Below, piece after piece: positions 1 to 11,463 of a stretch of 64,000 bases of DNA. The DNA comes from Bigelowiella natans CCMP2755. Its lineage: Eukaryota > Cercozoa > Chlorarachniophyceae. The translations under genes were made by a program, and so were the position numbers. Within the stretch, counting starts at the first letter, position 1; each line of letters starts with the position of its first letter. The stretch spans positions 1 through 64,000 of the forward strand of contig ADNK01003121.1 in assembly GCA_000320545.1 (NCBI GenBank). The letters are read 5' to 3'. The notes under the pieces are model-generated. The model was not told the origin of the DNA. It worked only from the letters and a program-made list of their open reading frames with translations, and made no database searches.

Positions 1-190
1 GAGGAGGATTCGGAGGAGGAGAAGGAGAAGGAGGAGGATGGGGAGGAGGAGGAGGATGGGGATTTGGAGAAGAAGAAGGAGGAGGAGGAGGAGGATGGGG
101 ATTTGGAGAACAAGGAGGAGGAGGAGGAGGAGAAGGAGGAGAAGGAGGAGGAGGAGGAGGAGGAGGAGGAGGAGGAGGAGAAGGAGGAAG
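1..190 (+). repeat. (GGA/GAA)n purine repeat, translated
   Basis: This nearly pure purine tract lies inside the first exon above. In the gene's frame it reads as Gly with scattered Glu, Trp and Phe. The other two frames give Glu- or Arg-rich nonsense. It is a likely length-polymorphic coding microsatellite. Confidence 0.85.
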
Positions 191-1588
191 GAACATAAGG
201 AAATTCCTGGAAGAGATAAAACTGGGCCAGTACATCGGTACCATCGTGGAAGATCTAGAAATCGACGAAGATCTCAAAGCGCTGTATGAAACCCTGGACC
301 TGGTTATTGACCAATGTGCGATGAAACAGGGTGAGAGCCATGATAAGCCATAATCGTTGATCACAGCATCATTGCAATGATGCTTCGTATCGTACTTGCA
401 TGCGTCTCATTCGAATGCCGTGCTCGCACAAGTCGCCACTAATTATACTACGTATGTGTACGAGATGACAAGAAAATAGTCCAGCATGGAAAGAAAGAAA
501 GCATCGTGATATTAGTAATTTGCGGTTGGTGTCTGATGAACAGAGCACGTGGCGACTCTTCGAAATGCATTGGAGGAACGGTTAGGCATCAGAGATAAGA
601 ATAACAGCGAGGAGGCCAAAGATACCACCACGGTAAGGACTTGTGGAGATGTACACACTTCGAGCACGAGCATTATTGAAATATTGAAACTGAGAGTCAC
701 TACCATCATTCTCTGATCATTTTATTTTCTGGGCGTTGGCACGGCCGCATGTATACAGACACGTATACACAAACACTCGCACATACACATACACATACAT
801 GCGTGTTCTCCAGGCAAAAGGGCCGGACAGCCTTCACAACACTAGTAGTGGCAAAGAGTTAAAAGAAAGTCAGGCGCCCTTAGGGTCGCCACCAGGGGGA
901 GCAAATCTCGGATCCTTGCAGCTATCGTCTGAATTTGATTCGTATGAGTCGTTTTCGCCGCAATTCGGGGCACAGTCCTTTGGAGGGGAAGGCTCTGCTG
1001 ACTCCCTCTTTGGTGCGGGGGCGCATAATACGCGGTACGTTTTACAAATTCCTGCTGCCCCTAAATTAGCAACTTACAGTAGAGAATCTTGACTAGTGAA
1101 CGTCTCTCAAAAATAGGTTATTTGGGCAAGATGCTGCTGTTGACCAGGGAAGTGTTGGTAGCGGCAGCAGCAGCGGGGAAGGGCATGTCTTCGGTTCTTC
1201 AGCATCAAGTGACGGCGGATCGAGCTTTGCGGCGATTAGTAGCAATGCTTCCGAGGCAAAAGCAAGCCAAAATGGGTCCGCCCATTTTGGCTGGGGAGGG
1301 GATGGTGCTGCAGCAAGCAACAATAGCAACGGGGGGGGGGGATTTGGCTGGGGGGGAGATTCTGGGGATGCAGGAGGGGATGGCGGGTTCGGTGACTCTT
1401 CTTCAAGCAATATTGGATTTGGGGAGAGTGTTGCAGTGAACAACAATAGTAATGAAGGAGGCTTTGGCTGGGGAGGAGATAATAGTGAAGCAGTCTGGGG
1501 AGGGAGCGGAGGCTTCGGTAGTTCGGAATATCCTGATGGTGAAGCTGATTTCACTAGCATGAGGGGAGGCTTTGATGATGATGATTAG
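3..1588 (+). CDS. SAM-domain protein with Gly-rich and FG/GWGGD-rich regions (5' end missing)
   Basis: The gene is cut by the left edge. Exons: 3-330, 544-632, 814-1034 and 1117-1588; every intron is GT-AG and all phases agree. The first exon starts as a Gly-rich stretch with W, F and E (GGWGFGE-type units) encoded by the purine repeat. A helical segment follows (FLEEIKLGQYIGTIVEDL, then IDEDLKALYETLDLVIDQ, HVATLRNALEERL) whose spacing fits a SAM domain split by the intron at 331-543. The last two exons encode low-complexity Ser/Gly/Asn sequence with LFG and QFG dipeptides, three FGWGGD units, and a GGFDDDD end at the stop. SAM domains mediate protein-protein or RNA contacts, and FG/GW-rich tails often drive condensation or scaffold binding. 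I cannot name an orthologue. The exon structure is firm, the SAM call moderate and the function unknown. Confidence 0.72.
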
Positions 1589-2335
1589 ATCATTTCTGAG
1601 GCTACGTCATCTCTTAGCACGCACATTACTGTATGGAATTCAACAATTAAGGCCATACTTCGCCCAAAGAGGCAAACGGCCAAACACCAGGCGCAAGCAG
1701 CAAACCACATAGACATCGATCACAAACTAATCATGCGATATGTGTACATGATGACAAACGGCGTAGATTTGTAAATAGTTTGCGTCCGATCATTCAATTT
1801 GTCATCAATCTTCACAGGCACATGTCTAGATGTGTGTAGCATCTGACACATTGCATTGTTCATCTGTTGTCCTAGCTGACAAAGAGATGCGACACACCTA
1901 AAATTCGATCATGCATGACTGGTCTAGCTAGCCGTGCTAGCGTGCGCATTCTGACGAATGCCATGAATGAATGGATTGTGTGTGAGACGGACTAGCGGAT
2001 GTGATGAACAACCGTTGCACTTTTTAAATGATCAGCAAAACACAATGATGGCTCTAAAGCTGTGCAAAGCTAGAAAGCTTCTGCAAAAGCGCTAAAATAA
2101 AGTTGTGTTAGTTTGTTTTGACGACAACTCGCATGTCTAGATGTGCATCATACTGGCATATTTGTGACAAATTTGGCATTGCTAGATTGTCCTACATGCA
2201 TATGCATGTGTATACACATACGCATGTGTACGTCTGTGTGTACATGTGGGTGGGTGTGTTTGTGGCTGTGCACACACACCAGGATTTTCCAAGGTCTTGC
2301 TACACTCAAAAGATTCAGATTTACTACTATCCACA
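1589..2335. other. Convergent intergenic region
   Basis: This is the 3' flank shared by the SAM-domain gene (+) and transaldolase (-). It is AT-rich with many GCTAGC- and CATGCA-type palindromic hexamers and a GT-rich patch near 2200-2275. I see no coding exon with usable splice signals. Confidence 0.6.
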
Positions 2336-4947
2336 CTATACGAACAAATATTGCTTCATGATATTCTCGAGTTCTTCTGCAGCATTTGCGAATCCACGAA
2401 TCCCCTCGGCTAGCTTTTCCGTCGCCATCGCATCCTCATTCATCATGTACCTACCACAACATAGAGACAGAACAGGTGGACGATTCAACTGTCCCATTGC
2501 ACGCACAGCGGGGAGGAAGTTGACGATTGCCATTTGTCATTTGTGCACCAATTGGTTCGCGTCACCGCAACCATCGTTCAGAGAAGTATCACCAAGAAAG
2601 AATGGTATTTCTAGCCAATGCACCGCGGGCAAAGTAGAGGTAGAGGTAGACAATGTATCGAATCTAAACAGTGGATAGTCGTTAATGACTACCTGAAGGA
2701 CTTCTCATCGATTTCAATTTTTGGGATGTCCATCGAGACGCTCGAGTCTGCGCGCAGCTTTTGAGGCACGTCGTCATTGCACTCTAGCATCTGTATATAG
2801 CAAGCAGGAAACGACGCCGAGCGTATTCGTACGACGTGCGCGAAAGCGTGCAAGCTATCCGAAACGGATGAATTTGACAATGATGAAAAGAGGTATAACT
2901 GCCGCCACCACTCCTATCTTTGTAAATGCGAGGAAAGTGGCGGAAGTTCATGGAAGAAAAGTCCTCGACGAAGACAACCCGTATGGTGATAACCAATCCC
3001 TCTATTCTCCCTTCTCCCTCCCCTTAGTATCGCTGCTAGGAAGTACCTCCTGTAAGAATTTAGGCGCGATCGTAAGCTTATCACACCCTGCTAGCTCCAG
3101 AATCTGCGAGGACCGGAATACGACGAAGGGGAGGGGGAAAGGAAGATGGGAGATACTGAGACTAAGCAAGCTAAAGGCTGTTGTCTAGAAACATTTTTGC
3201 ATCCAAACGAATAGCTGTGATGATTCTCAACGCTCTCTTTTCAACATGCACTCTTCGTTGCCGTCTTTATCGTATGGGGTCCTGAAACCTGTCCTTTGTT
3301 CCTGAAAGAAGCTCCCATCACCACGGTATCTGAGCCTGCAATAGTTATAGTAAAGTAGTAGTGATGATTTGAAAATTTCTGAAACGTCCCTTCTTTGCTG
3401 CGTGTCAGAATAGAATGAAGGATACAAGTCCAGACGGCATGGTTCAAAGAAGGGATAGGTAGCGGAGTTGTAGAGGCCAGCCGAGTAGTGGGTAAGAGGG
3501 TGGAAGGAGGAAATTGCTACTAATTATTGGTGTTGATGTAGAGGTAATTCAGAAACCCCAGAAGGACAAAAGAGTACCATGCTTCTTGTAGTAGTTGAAG
3601 ATGTTCCTCACAGATTCAACGCCTGGGTCATTGACGCCATCGACGCATTTGATGCCGCTCTGGGCAGCATGCCAGTCAGTGATGCGGCCAACGAAGGGGG
3701 AGATAAGATATGCCCCTGCCGCGCACGCTGTTACAGCTTGGGCCATTGAGAACAGCAATGTGAGGTTGCAGCGGATCCCCTCGGCCTCCAGAATCTGTCC
3801 AATGTAGGGATATAGGGAGGGGGAGAGCATGAAGAAGAGGAGGAAGAAGATAATCAGATTTTCGGTGCTGATATAGGCAAGTGCCGGAGATTTTCGTCCC
3901 GAGACATGGCGGTGCATTGCTCCTGCTGCTGCTGCTGCTGCTGCTAGTGGTGATGGTGATTGCTACCTCTGCAGCCTTGATCCCCTCCCAGGTACTTGCA
4001 ATCTTGATGAGCACTTTCGAGGAGTCGATGCCTTTCTCCTTGTACATAGAAATTAGTCTTCGGGCCCGTTGCACCGTAGCTTCGGTGTCGAAGGAAAGCC
4101 GCGCGTCGACCTCCGTGCTTTCAAAGTAACATCAACTCAGCATTTTGTGCAATGCTTCCAACCAAGTCATGTTTCTGCTACTATTGGTACTACTGCCATA
4201 AAATGATGAGCTTACAAGGTCATAGTGCTGCTGCTGCTATTAGTGCCCTGCTGTATCATGGCAACCTTACTAAGCCAGGAACATGTGCTGCGATCTCAGA
4301 GCCGAAGTTGACAGCAAGGCGGTCCATTGCAAGAGCTAGTCTCTCCTCGTCGTATCCCATCCCTCGGTTCATGCTGGATGCAATAGCATACTTGACAGCA
4401 TCGAGAAGAAAGGGCTGATAATCCTCCATCTTTGTAGCACTGCAAATTGAATGTGATAATGACGATTAGTGAACGCAAGATGGGGAAAATGCTGCAACTC
4501 GTGTTCTTCCCAAGGCATTTGTCACCTTAGGATCAACGACGGATTTGTAGTGGCATCGATGGGTTTGTATTGCTTGATCGCAGCGATATCTCCCGTGTCC
4601 GCAACGACCCCAGTCATCCTCGAAATGGCATCAAATTGGCTTGTCGCAGACGCTCTTTTCTCGCCTAGATTCTCGTCACTTATTGTCGTTGTTGCTGAAT
4701 TCTTCGTGTTTGGATGCTGCTCCGTTGCACGCAGAGGATATGGAGAGAGGTTTCCCCTTGTGACAGTCAGAGCAGGTGATTTCACTCGAATATTCGGAGA
4801 ATACTGCGTTCGGGTTGCAGCAAGACGAATAGGGCCTGATGGAGGAAATTACGAATGAAATAGGTGCCCTAAAATCGGTGTGACATTGATTTCACCTTGT
4901 TAACTGAGTGGAATTATCAGGATAATTAGTACAGCCATGCAGCTCAT
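2336..4947 (-). CDS. TAL: Transaldolase, probably plastid-targeted
   Basis: Transaldolase moves a dihydroxyacetone unit between sedoheptulose 7-phosphate and glyceraldehyde 3-phosphate in the pentose-phosphate pathway. Nine exons: 4947-4905, 4835-4526, 4439-4266, 4117-3967, 3794-3578, 3335-3289, 3103-3047, 2790-2693 and 2450-2336. They sum to 1212 nt (403 aa) with every phase matching. Family motifs are intact: [20 protein letters not shown], the Schiff-base lysine in [32 protein letters not shown], and the C-terminal [13 protein letters not shown], all as in the TalB-type subfamily. The first exon encodes a short hydrophobic segment ([11 protein letters not shown]) and the second opens with a Ser/Thr/Arg/Pro-rich stretch before the catalytic domain. 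That reads as signal peptide plus transit peptide. The exon 1 donor (A|GTTAAC) is weak but is the only one that keeps phase, so the leader start is the least certain part. It is divergent from GPI. Confidence 0.93.
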
Positions 4948-5797
4948 GATCCGAGGAGGTTAAGTGAAGAGGACCGCAGGTTCGTCTCACGTGCATGGAA
5001 AGCGGAGGAGCGATCGTGGTTGGTTTCCATGTTAAAGCTGAAATAACGCATATGAATTCGTTTGAAGTTAGTCTACATATGTGCGTTGTCTTCTCGTCTC
5101 CCTTTCTTCCTACAGTATACCCAGCTGAAATGAGGTTTGCGCGAGCATCGGTAAGTCGGAAAGGGTGTCCTCGTGCCCCTCCGTGTTCTTATCAGCTTTT
5201 TATGACGTACGAATAAGAAGTAAAAACTGACTGGATTCTATCGGAGCGACAACCGCTCCCACCATATTTCCAAATAAATTCTTGAGACTCCTGTTCTGAT
5301 TGTTCAAAGATAGTCGTTACAACATTCGCAGACGATTTCCGATGTTTGGTGCGCTGGATATCCGATATTTAACGAGAAATCCCCTGGGTCTTGCTCGGAC
5401 TAGCGACGACGTACCCTTCAAGAAAAGCTGCATTGCCATTGTGGAGGAGCTCAGTTGCCTTAAAGCTGAAACAGAACGCCACTTCGTGAAGATTCGTTTG
5501 TTTGGAGTTTTCCAGGAGACCGAAACTATGCATAGAAACGCGTTGCATTTTTTGGGAAATACACAGTTGATGTAATGTCGTTGAGCATAAAAGGGAACGG
5601 GCTTTTGAGGATGACTGTTGCGATTTAGGTATTATATAGTTAGGATATTTCTTCGATAAAAAAGTATCTACTCCATATCAGCACTCAGTAGCTACTCGAA
5701 TCCCCCTCCCCCCGCTCCGACGGTAACCAAGCTAGCAAGTATACTCTCCGTGAGCTCTTGATGTATCTCCTCACTCTTTATTTATACAACTAAAGAT
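4948..5797. promoter_or_regulatory. Shared divergent upstream region of TAL and GPI
   Basis: The two starts point away from each other across about 850 bp with no supportable exon. It should hold both promoters and 5' leaders. A TATTTATA-like motif lies about 20 bp before the GPI ATG (near 5779). Short ORFs here (5300-5575, for example) lack splice context and family resemblance. Confidence 0.5.
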
Positions 5798-8700
5798 ATG
5801 ATCAGAGGGAAGAGCACTGGATGGTCACCAGGGAGTAAATGTGCGGCAGTTGTAGCTTTGTTGGTTGCCGTGGCCATGCTCGCGGCTTCATGGGTGGGAT
5901 TTGAGCAAAGAGCAAAACCCTCGTCCCCTCTTCACACGGGGCTAGTAAGATCTTCGAAATCCTTCTATAAAAGAACCTCCGGTGTATCTCGAGCTTTTCC
6001 GCCAGTTTTCCACCGCACCAGTCCCGAATCGTTGACCCCCTCGATCGGAACCTTCAGTGCATCTTCTTTGTCGACTTTCTCCCGTAGTATATTGCCATCT
6101 GTCCCTGCCCGCAGCACAGCAAAGGCGTCCTTTAACTATAAGGCGGATAGCGAAGCACTTGGTTCTTCCTCTTCTACGGCGTCATCATCGTCAGTATCAT
6201 CAGAGCGTATCGCTGACTCGAAGGAGTACCAGGCACTTCTCCACCACGCTGCAACACCGATGCCGCACTTACGAGAATTGATCCAAGATGAAAAGCGTTG
6301 TGATAAGCTCGTAGTGGAGACCAACGGCATATTTATGGATTTCTCGCGGCAGAAAATGACAGCGGAAACCCTCGATCTGCTGCTCAACCTAGCGCGCGAA
6401 GCTGGCGTGGCCGAGAAGATACAGAAGATGGGGCATGGTGTGTTGTAATAAAAAGTAGTGGTACTCGTCGTTATCATCATTTTCGTCGTGATTGTTGTTG
6501 AAGTAGTAGTGGCAGTAGTATAACTATATGAGCACCAAGCCACCAAAAAGTCGATAAGTGTCAGAAGCATAATAATATTTTACAATATATTCTTTATTTT
6601 CATCACCTTCTCATCGTTGTTTCACTACTGAAATAGGCGAGACGATGAACCCCACAGAAAACCGTGCAGTCCTCCACACGGCCTTGCGCTGTGAGGAAGG
6701 AGAGGAGTGCGAGCTGACAGAAGTGATATCTGTTATCAACCGAATCGAAGACTTCTCTGCACGCGTTCGCAGCGGGGAATGGAGCGGTGCGACCGGGAAA
6801 GCGTTGAAAAATGTCGTTGCCATTGGCATTGGAGGCAGTTATCTAGGAGCTGAATTTGTGGCGGAAGCTCTCCATTCCGATCCAATGGGCCGGGAGGGAT
6901 CGGACGGCCGACGTTTACGGTTTCTAGCGAATATCGACCCTGTAACTAAAACATAAAAATGAATAAGTTGACTATGCTGCGGCAGAGCATCCGCAGATCA
7001 TCAGATTTCCAACTTCTTTGGTGATTTTTTTCTTGTTGTAGTGTTGTAGCTGGTTTTTCGCCTCTCCCTATCATTCACCCTGTCATGATTGCCTGAACTC
7101 GCGTGAGAACGCCAGTGATTTTTTGGGCTGAAGACTGTCTCGTTTAGCACCACCATCACCGATTTCTTCCACGTACAATCCCGAAAGTTCAGAGCACGGT
7201 TTTCGACTTTTGATTTGCTCTGCTGCTGCTGCTGCGTTCTCTGTACCTCTCGAATACCCACTGCGGTTGATACATAAGGTCGGCGTAGACCGGGCACTTG
7301 AAGGCCTCGATCCTGAGGAGACGCTTGTCGTAGTGATCTCAAAGACGTTCACCACAGCAGAAACGATGCTCAACGCGCGCACGGTGCGGCAGTGGCTGCG
7401 GGACGCCATGGGCCATGATTCAGAGGAGACGGTGAGCAAGCACATGGTTGCCGTCAGCACGAACCACGAGAAGTGTGTGGAGTTTGGCATTGCGCCTGAG
7501 AACATCTTCATCTTCTGGGATTGGGTTGGAGGGCGCTACAGCGTTACGTCGGCGGTAGGACTGCTGCCGCTCTCGCTCGCGTACGGCATGGATGTGGTGC
7601 GGCAGTTTCTGAGAGGCGCTCGCAGCGTCGATAGGCACTTCATGGAAGCCCCCATTGAGAAGAACCTACCTGTGCTGCTGGGTCTCATCGCAGTTTGGCA
7701 GTCGACCTTCCAAGGATACGCCACGCGCGCGCTGATCCCTTATGCGCAAGCCTTGGCCAAGTTCGCGCCGCACGTACAGCAGATATCCATGGAAAGCAAC
7801 GGAAAGTCGGTCTCCACCTGCGGCTCTGCCATTCCATACGAATGCGCTGAGATTGAGTTTGGAGAGCCCGGCACGAACGCCCAACATTCCTTTTTCCAGC
7901 TGCTGCATCAAGGCAGGGAGGTGCCGGTGGATTTCATCGGCTTCAAACATAGCCAGACCCCCATTGAGCTTCCGGGGGAGGTCGTCTCGAATCACGACGA
8001 ATTGATGGCCAACTTCTTTGCTCAGCCTGACGCATTGGCGCTGGGGAGGACCGATGAGGAACTGCGCTCTCTCGCAACTGAGGAGGAGCTCATACCGCAC
8101 AAGGTAACATCCATCGGCAGTCTTTGTTAACCTGATGACAACGGATCCTCTAATGCGCATCAACGTATCGACTCAGCTCTGATTTCCCCTCCTTTCCCTC
8201 TTCCTCCTCCTCCTCCTCCTCCTCCTCCTCCTCCTTCTCTTCTTGCTCCTCCTGCCGTTTGCTACTTGTGTTGCTGCCTCCTGTGTGCACTACCATTTCC
8301 CCTGTTGTCGGTGCCGAAAAACAAGAGAATGCCAGGGAACCGACCCTCCACCATACTGCTCTTCGATGAGCTCAACGCCTACACAATCGGCCAGCTGCTC
8401 GCTCTGTACGAGCACAGAATTGCCGTCCAGGGCTTCATATGGGGGTACGTGTGTAACTGTGTAGAGTGAGTCTTTCCAAAACAAAGCGAAGGAAAATAGT
8501 GAGAGAAGCAAACTATTGGGCTTTATCCATGCGGCAATACCCCGCGCTCTCAATGCTGAAATATCTCGCGCATATCTTTGTGTTTTGCTGATTCTTCGAA
8601 TCGATGGAGAAGCGTAGTGCTCCAGCGAGCGATCAATGTAAATGACCAAACTTTCTCATCGCTTGCAATACTGCTGCTATGCTCTAAGAATCAATAGCTT

Positions 8701-8839
8701 TGACCAATACGGAGTGGAACTGGGCAAGGAACTTGGCAAAACTGTACGAAATCAAATCGCAGCTTCGAGGAAGGATGGGAAAGATGTCTCCGGGTTCAAC
8801 CCATCCACCACCAGGCTACTCAAACGCTACTTAGATTAA
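5798..8839 (+). CDS. GPI: Glucose-6-phosphate isomerase, plastid type with bipartite leader
   Basis: GPI interconverts glucose 6-phosphate and fructose 6-phosphate. Exons: 5798-6437, 6637-6941, 7279-8103, 8326-8444 and 8689-8839. They sum to 2040 nt (679 aa) with all phases consistent. Motifs include [84 protein letters not shown] and [16 protein letters not shown]. The PGNRPS...AYTIGQLLA wording in the fourth exon resembles the plant/cyanobacterial plastid form more than the cytosolic animal form. About 120 N-terminal residues precede the enzyme: a hydrophobic core near residues 15-33 ([16 protein letters not shown]), then a long Ser/Thr/Arg-rich region. That fits import through the ER into a complex plastid. 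The acceptor at 8325/8326 is chosen by phase and by homology to HK.PGNRP. Confidence 0.95.
8201..8235 (+). repeat. (CTC)n in GPI intron 4
   Basis: A pure CTC run forms part of the long pyrimidine tract upstream of the acceptor at 8325. Confidence 0.8.
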
Positions 8840-9241
8840 GACTTACTTGACGATCGATAAGGCATGCGCAGAATGCTATAGAAAAAGGTGACCTGCAACG
8901 CTCTCCTACATACTGCTAATCTGCCATTGCAAGGATGCTCCAAAGAGTCCAACGTAACATTTCACATTTTAAGACATTAGAGCAAGCTCACAGCGTATTG
9001 TATGAACCAATGAGATGGATAGAGCAGAGATTGGTGGAAAAGCTTTCCATATAATTAGGCATGACATATTGTTTCTTTCGAAGACAAATCCAAAGTGGAT
9101 AGTAGTTGAATGTAAGCATCATGCTTCGTATTCTGGCAGGTACATACTACATATATATATTGCTTTGTATAGCTGAAATTTAGGAGCTGTACTTTTTGGT
9201 GCTGCCATGTACGCCTTGTAAGTGTTATGCAATGTCATCAT

Positions 9242-9280
9242 GATAGATATGCAATATAATATATTGCTAAGTCTATTATC
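9242..9280. repeat. AT-rich palindromic element, copy 1
   Basis: Imperfect inverted repeat. The arm ATAGATATGCAATATA faces the complement of ATATATTGCTAAGTCTAT, so the DNA could fold as a hairpin. Its arm sequence matches that of the element at 9479-9548. Confidence 0.6.
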
Positions 9281-9478
9281 ATCTAACAAGGCGATCCAGG
9301 TTATCGCATGCCTCCTAATTACAACTGCATCATGCTATGACCTTTTGCAGTAGTAGACCTTTGGTGCTGATATGTTAATTTATTGTGTAGCGTAGGCATA
9401 GGTACAAACGCAACATCGATCTACAAATTCGCGACACACAGCGTATAGCAAGCTAGAGAAGCAGCTGCGCGCCTGCTT

Positions 9479-9548
9479 ATAATATGATGATAGACATGCA
9501 ATACACAATATATATAATATATATAGTGTATTGCTGTGTCTATTATAA
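9479..9548. repeat. AT-rich palindromic element, copy 2
   Basis: Inverted repeat with arms TAGACATGCAATACAC and GTGTATTGCTGTGTCTA around a TA-rich loop. It is longer and better paired than copy 1 about 240 bp upstream, and it looks like a MITE or a decayed foldback element. Confidence 0.65.
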
Positions 9549-9939
9549 GTATGGCTCATTATGAAATGAATCCCGCGTGTTACATGCATGCAAACATGTA
9601 CATCTGCTAGACATCATGAACGTGTCGTTATTACGTTGTACAAATACAACTAACTTAATTAAAAGTTGTGCTGTAAAAGGCAATCGCAGGCTACTATACA
9701 ACGTGACACAGCTTTGCACGCAATAGCAGCAGTATCAGTGTATGCACAGAGCTAGAGAGACCCAAGCAATATAACGAAGTCAGCAGTGCGTATGTGTCTT
9801 ATCATGCGTGCACACATACACATATCTAGATTTATATCGATTGCAGACTGATACATATGTAGCATGCAAGTTCATTATTATGTCGTCACACAACAGCTTC
9901 AAATTTATAGAGCATACATCTGTATTCAATGATGCCATT

Positions 9940-9999
9940 TGCACAGCTACATTAGAATGACAACTGAACACATTTAACTTATTCATTACATCCGTCTCA
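9940..9999 (+). repeat. Dispersed repeat motif, copy A
   Basis: It begins GCACAGCTACATTAG and ends TTCATTACATCCGTCT. The same blocks recur in the same orientation at 58583-58645, and the end block alone recurs at 53357-53373. Confidence 0.7.
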
Positions 10000-10198
10000 T
10001 ACGTACACATGCTTGCTAGCTTGAGCGCATCATGAGAAAACGTGCATGCTGAAACTATAGACATAGTAATATAATATGTATAATACATATCCACTGTGAA
10101 CGTATTTCATTACATCAATAATAAGGGCTACGCAGCGCTTATACGATCGATGGCTCTCACAAACCTATAATTTACTCTACTAGTTCAGTGAGGGAATG

Positions 10199-10784
10199 TC
10201 ACATCGCAGAGAGCTTATCAAAAACAGTTTTCGATGTCCACGCCGTCCGCGTTGTGTTAGCATTATCCCTGTGCAGAGAACGATCGCAACGATTAGGTCT
10301 TTATTCTTGACAAAAATTTTACCGCAGTAGATGATGAATACGTGTCCGTCAGTCGTCACTTGCAGCGCTGCTGCAATTTCGCTTACCCGATGTTGTTGAG
10401 GAGGTCTTCTAAGAAGGAAATGCCCTGGGTGTGGTACGGCTTTTCGTACGCGTATTCCTTCCATTCGATCTGACAACGGCGTCGAGGAAACCCAAATAAT
10501 GGTGGAAATCCTTGTAAGGACTGAGGATTTACTCTCTCTCCCTCCTTTCCATTCTTCTTACTGTCTGGCATATTATTATATTTTTATTCTCAGGGTTGCT
10601 GTTGTTACCATCGACTGGTAGCAAACGACGAGAGCTTCTAAGACCTTATCCCTGACAAAAACATCGTAGAGTAGAACTCAGTGAAGGGCCACCGACAAGC
10701 GAATCATCCGCAGAAAATCAAATCATACGGGCTCTTTTTTCGTAGAATGGCGCGGGTTTTATCTACTTGCCTTCCTACTAATGT

Positions 10785-10818
<34 letters not shown>

Positions 10819-11417
10819 GCTACTACTACTGCTACTACTACTATGATTCTGCCATCATCAAGATTTGAAATCACGGAATGTTCCATTTGAATCAACATCG
10901 AATGATACTCTTCATTTTTACCCTGGAAAATCCACCAATTCCCCAAGTTTTTGGACCTGATTCGAGATGTCATCATCATCATCATCATCATCATTTGTTG
11001 CTGACTTCTATTTGCTGCTAAATACCCTTCAGATTCAAGTCGGCTACACATCTCCCCGTTTCTCACTCCAACACACCCCAACCCACGCACAAGGCCACAC
11101 ACACGCACGACGATACGGAAGCGGAAGTGCTCGAGAAGGGTTTCTTCTCATAATACCAGTATTTGGAAGAGCATGAGTTTGTCACTATGCGCAAACAAGC
11201 CTTCGTTGCCGGAATCAAATATCTCCTGTTTGTTAGTAGTAGTAGTCAGGTTGTTGTTGCGAGGGGGGCAATTGCGAGATCAATCATGGACGATGCTCGC
11301 AGCTACTGCAGCTGGTGACAGTGAAAGCTTGGCGTGTTTGCATGCAACAATAGTAGTGGCGGCAGAATGTATACCCCTGTGTTCATTCCTCTCGTCTTTC
11401 TTCTCACCTCTATCTTC

Positions 11418-11463
<46 letters not shown>

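Larger units (their letters stand above)
8840..10198. other. Gene-poor, repeat-derived region
   Basis: About 1.36 kb lies between the convergent ends of GPI and the EF-hand/SH3 gene. It is AT-rich with CATGCA/GCTAGC hexamers, two palindromic elements (separate entries) and one copy of a dispersed motif also found near 53360 and 58610. No exon could be supported on either strand. Confidence 0.6.

Noticed and set aside
1093-1560. 155-codon Pro/Leu-rich minus-strand ORF
   Set aside because: Complement of the Gly/Ser-rich exon of the SAM-domain gene, which has the correct phase and splice sites.
7666-8163. Long minus-strand ORF opposite GPI exon 3
   Set aside because: Shadow of the well-conserved GPI coding frame.
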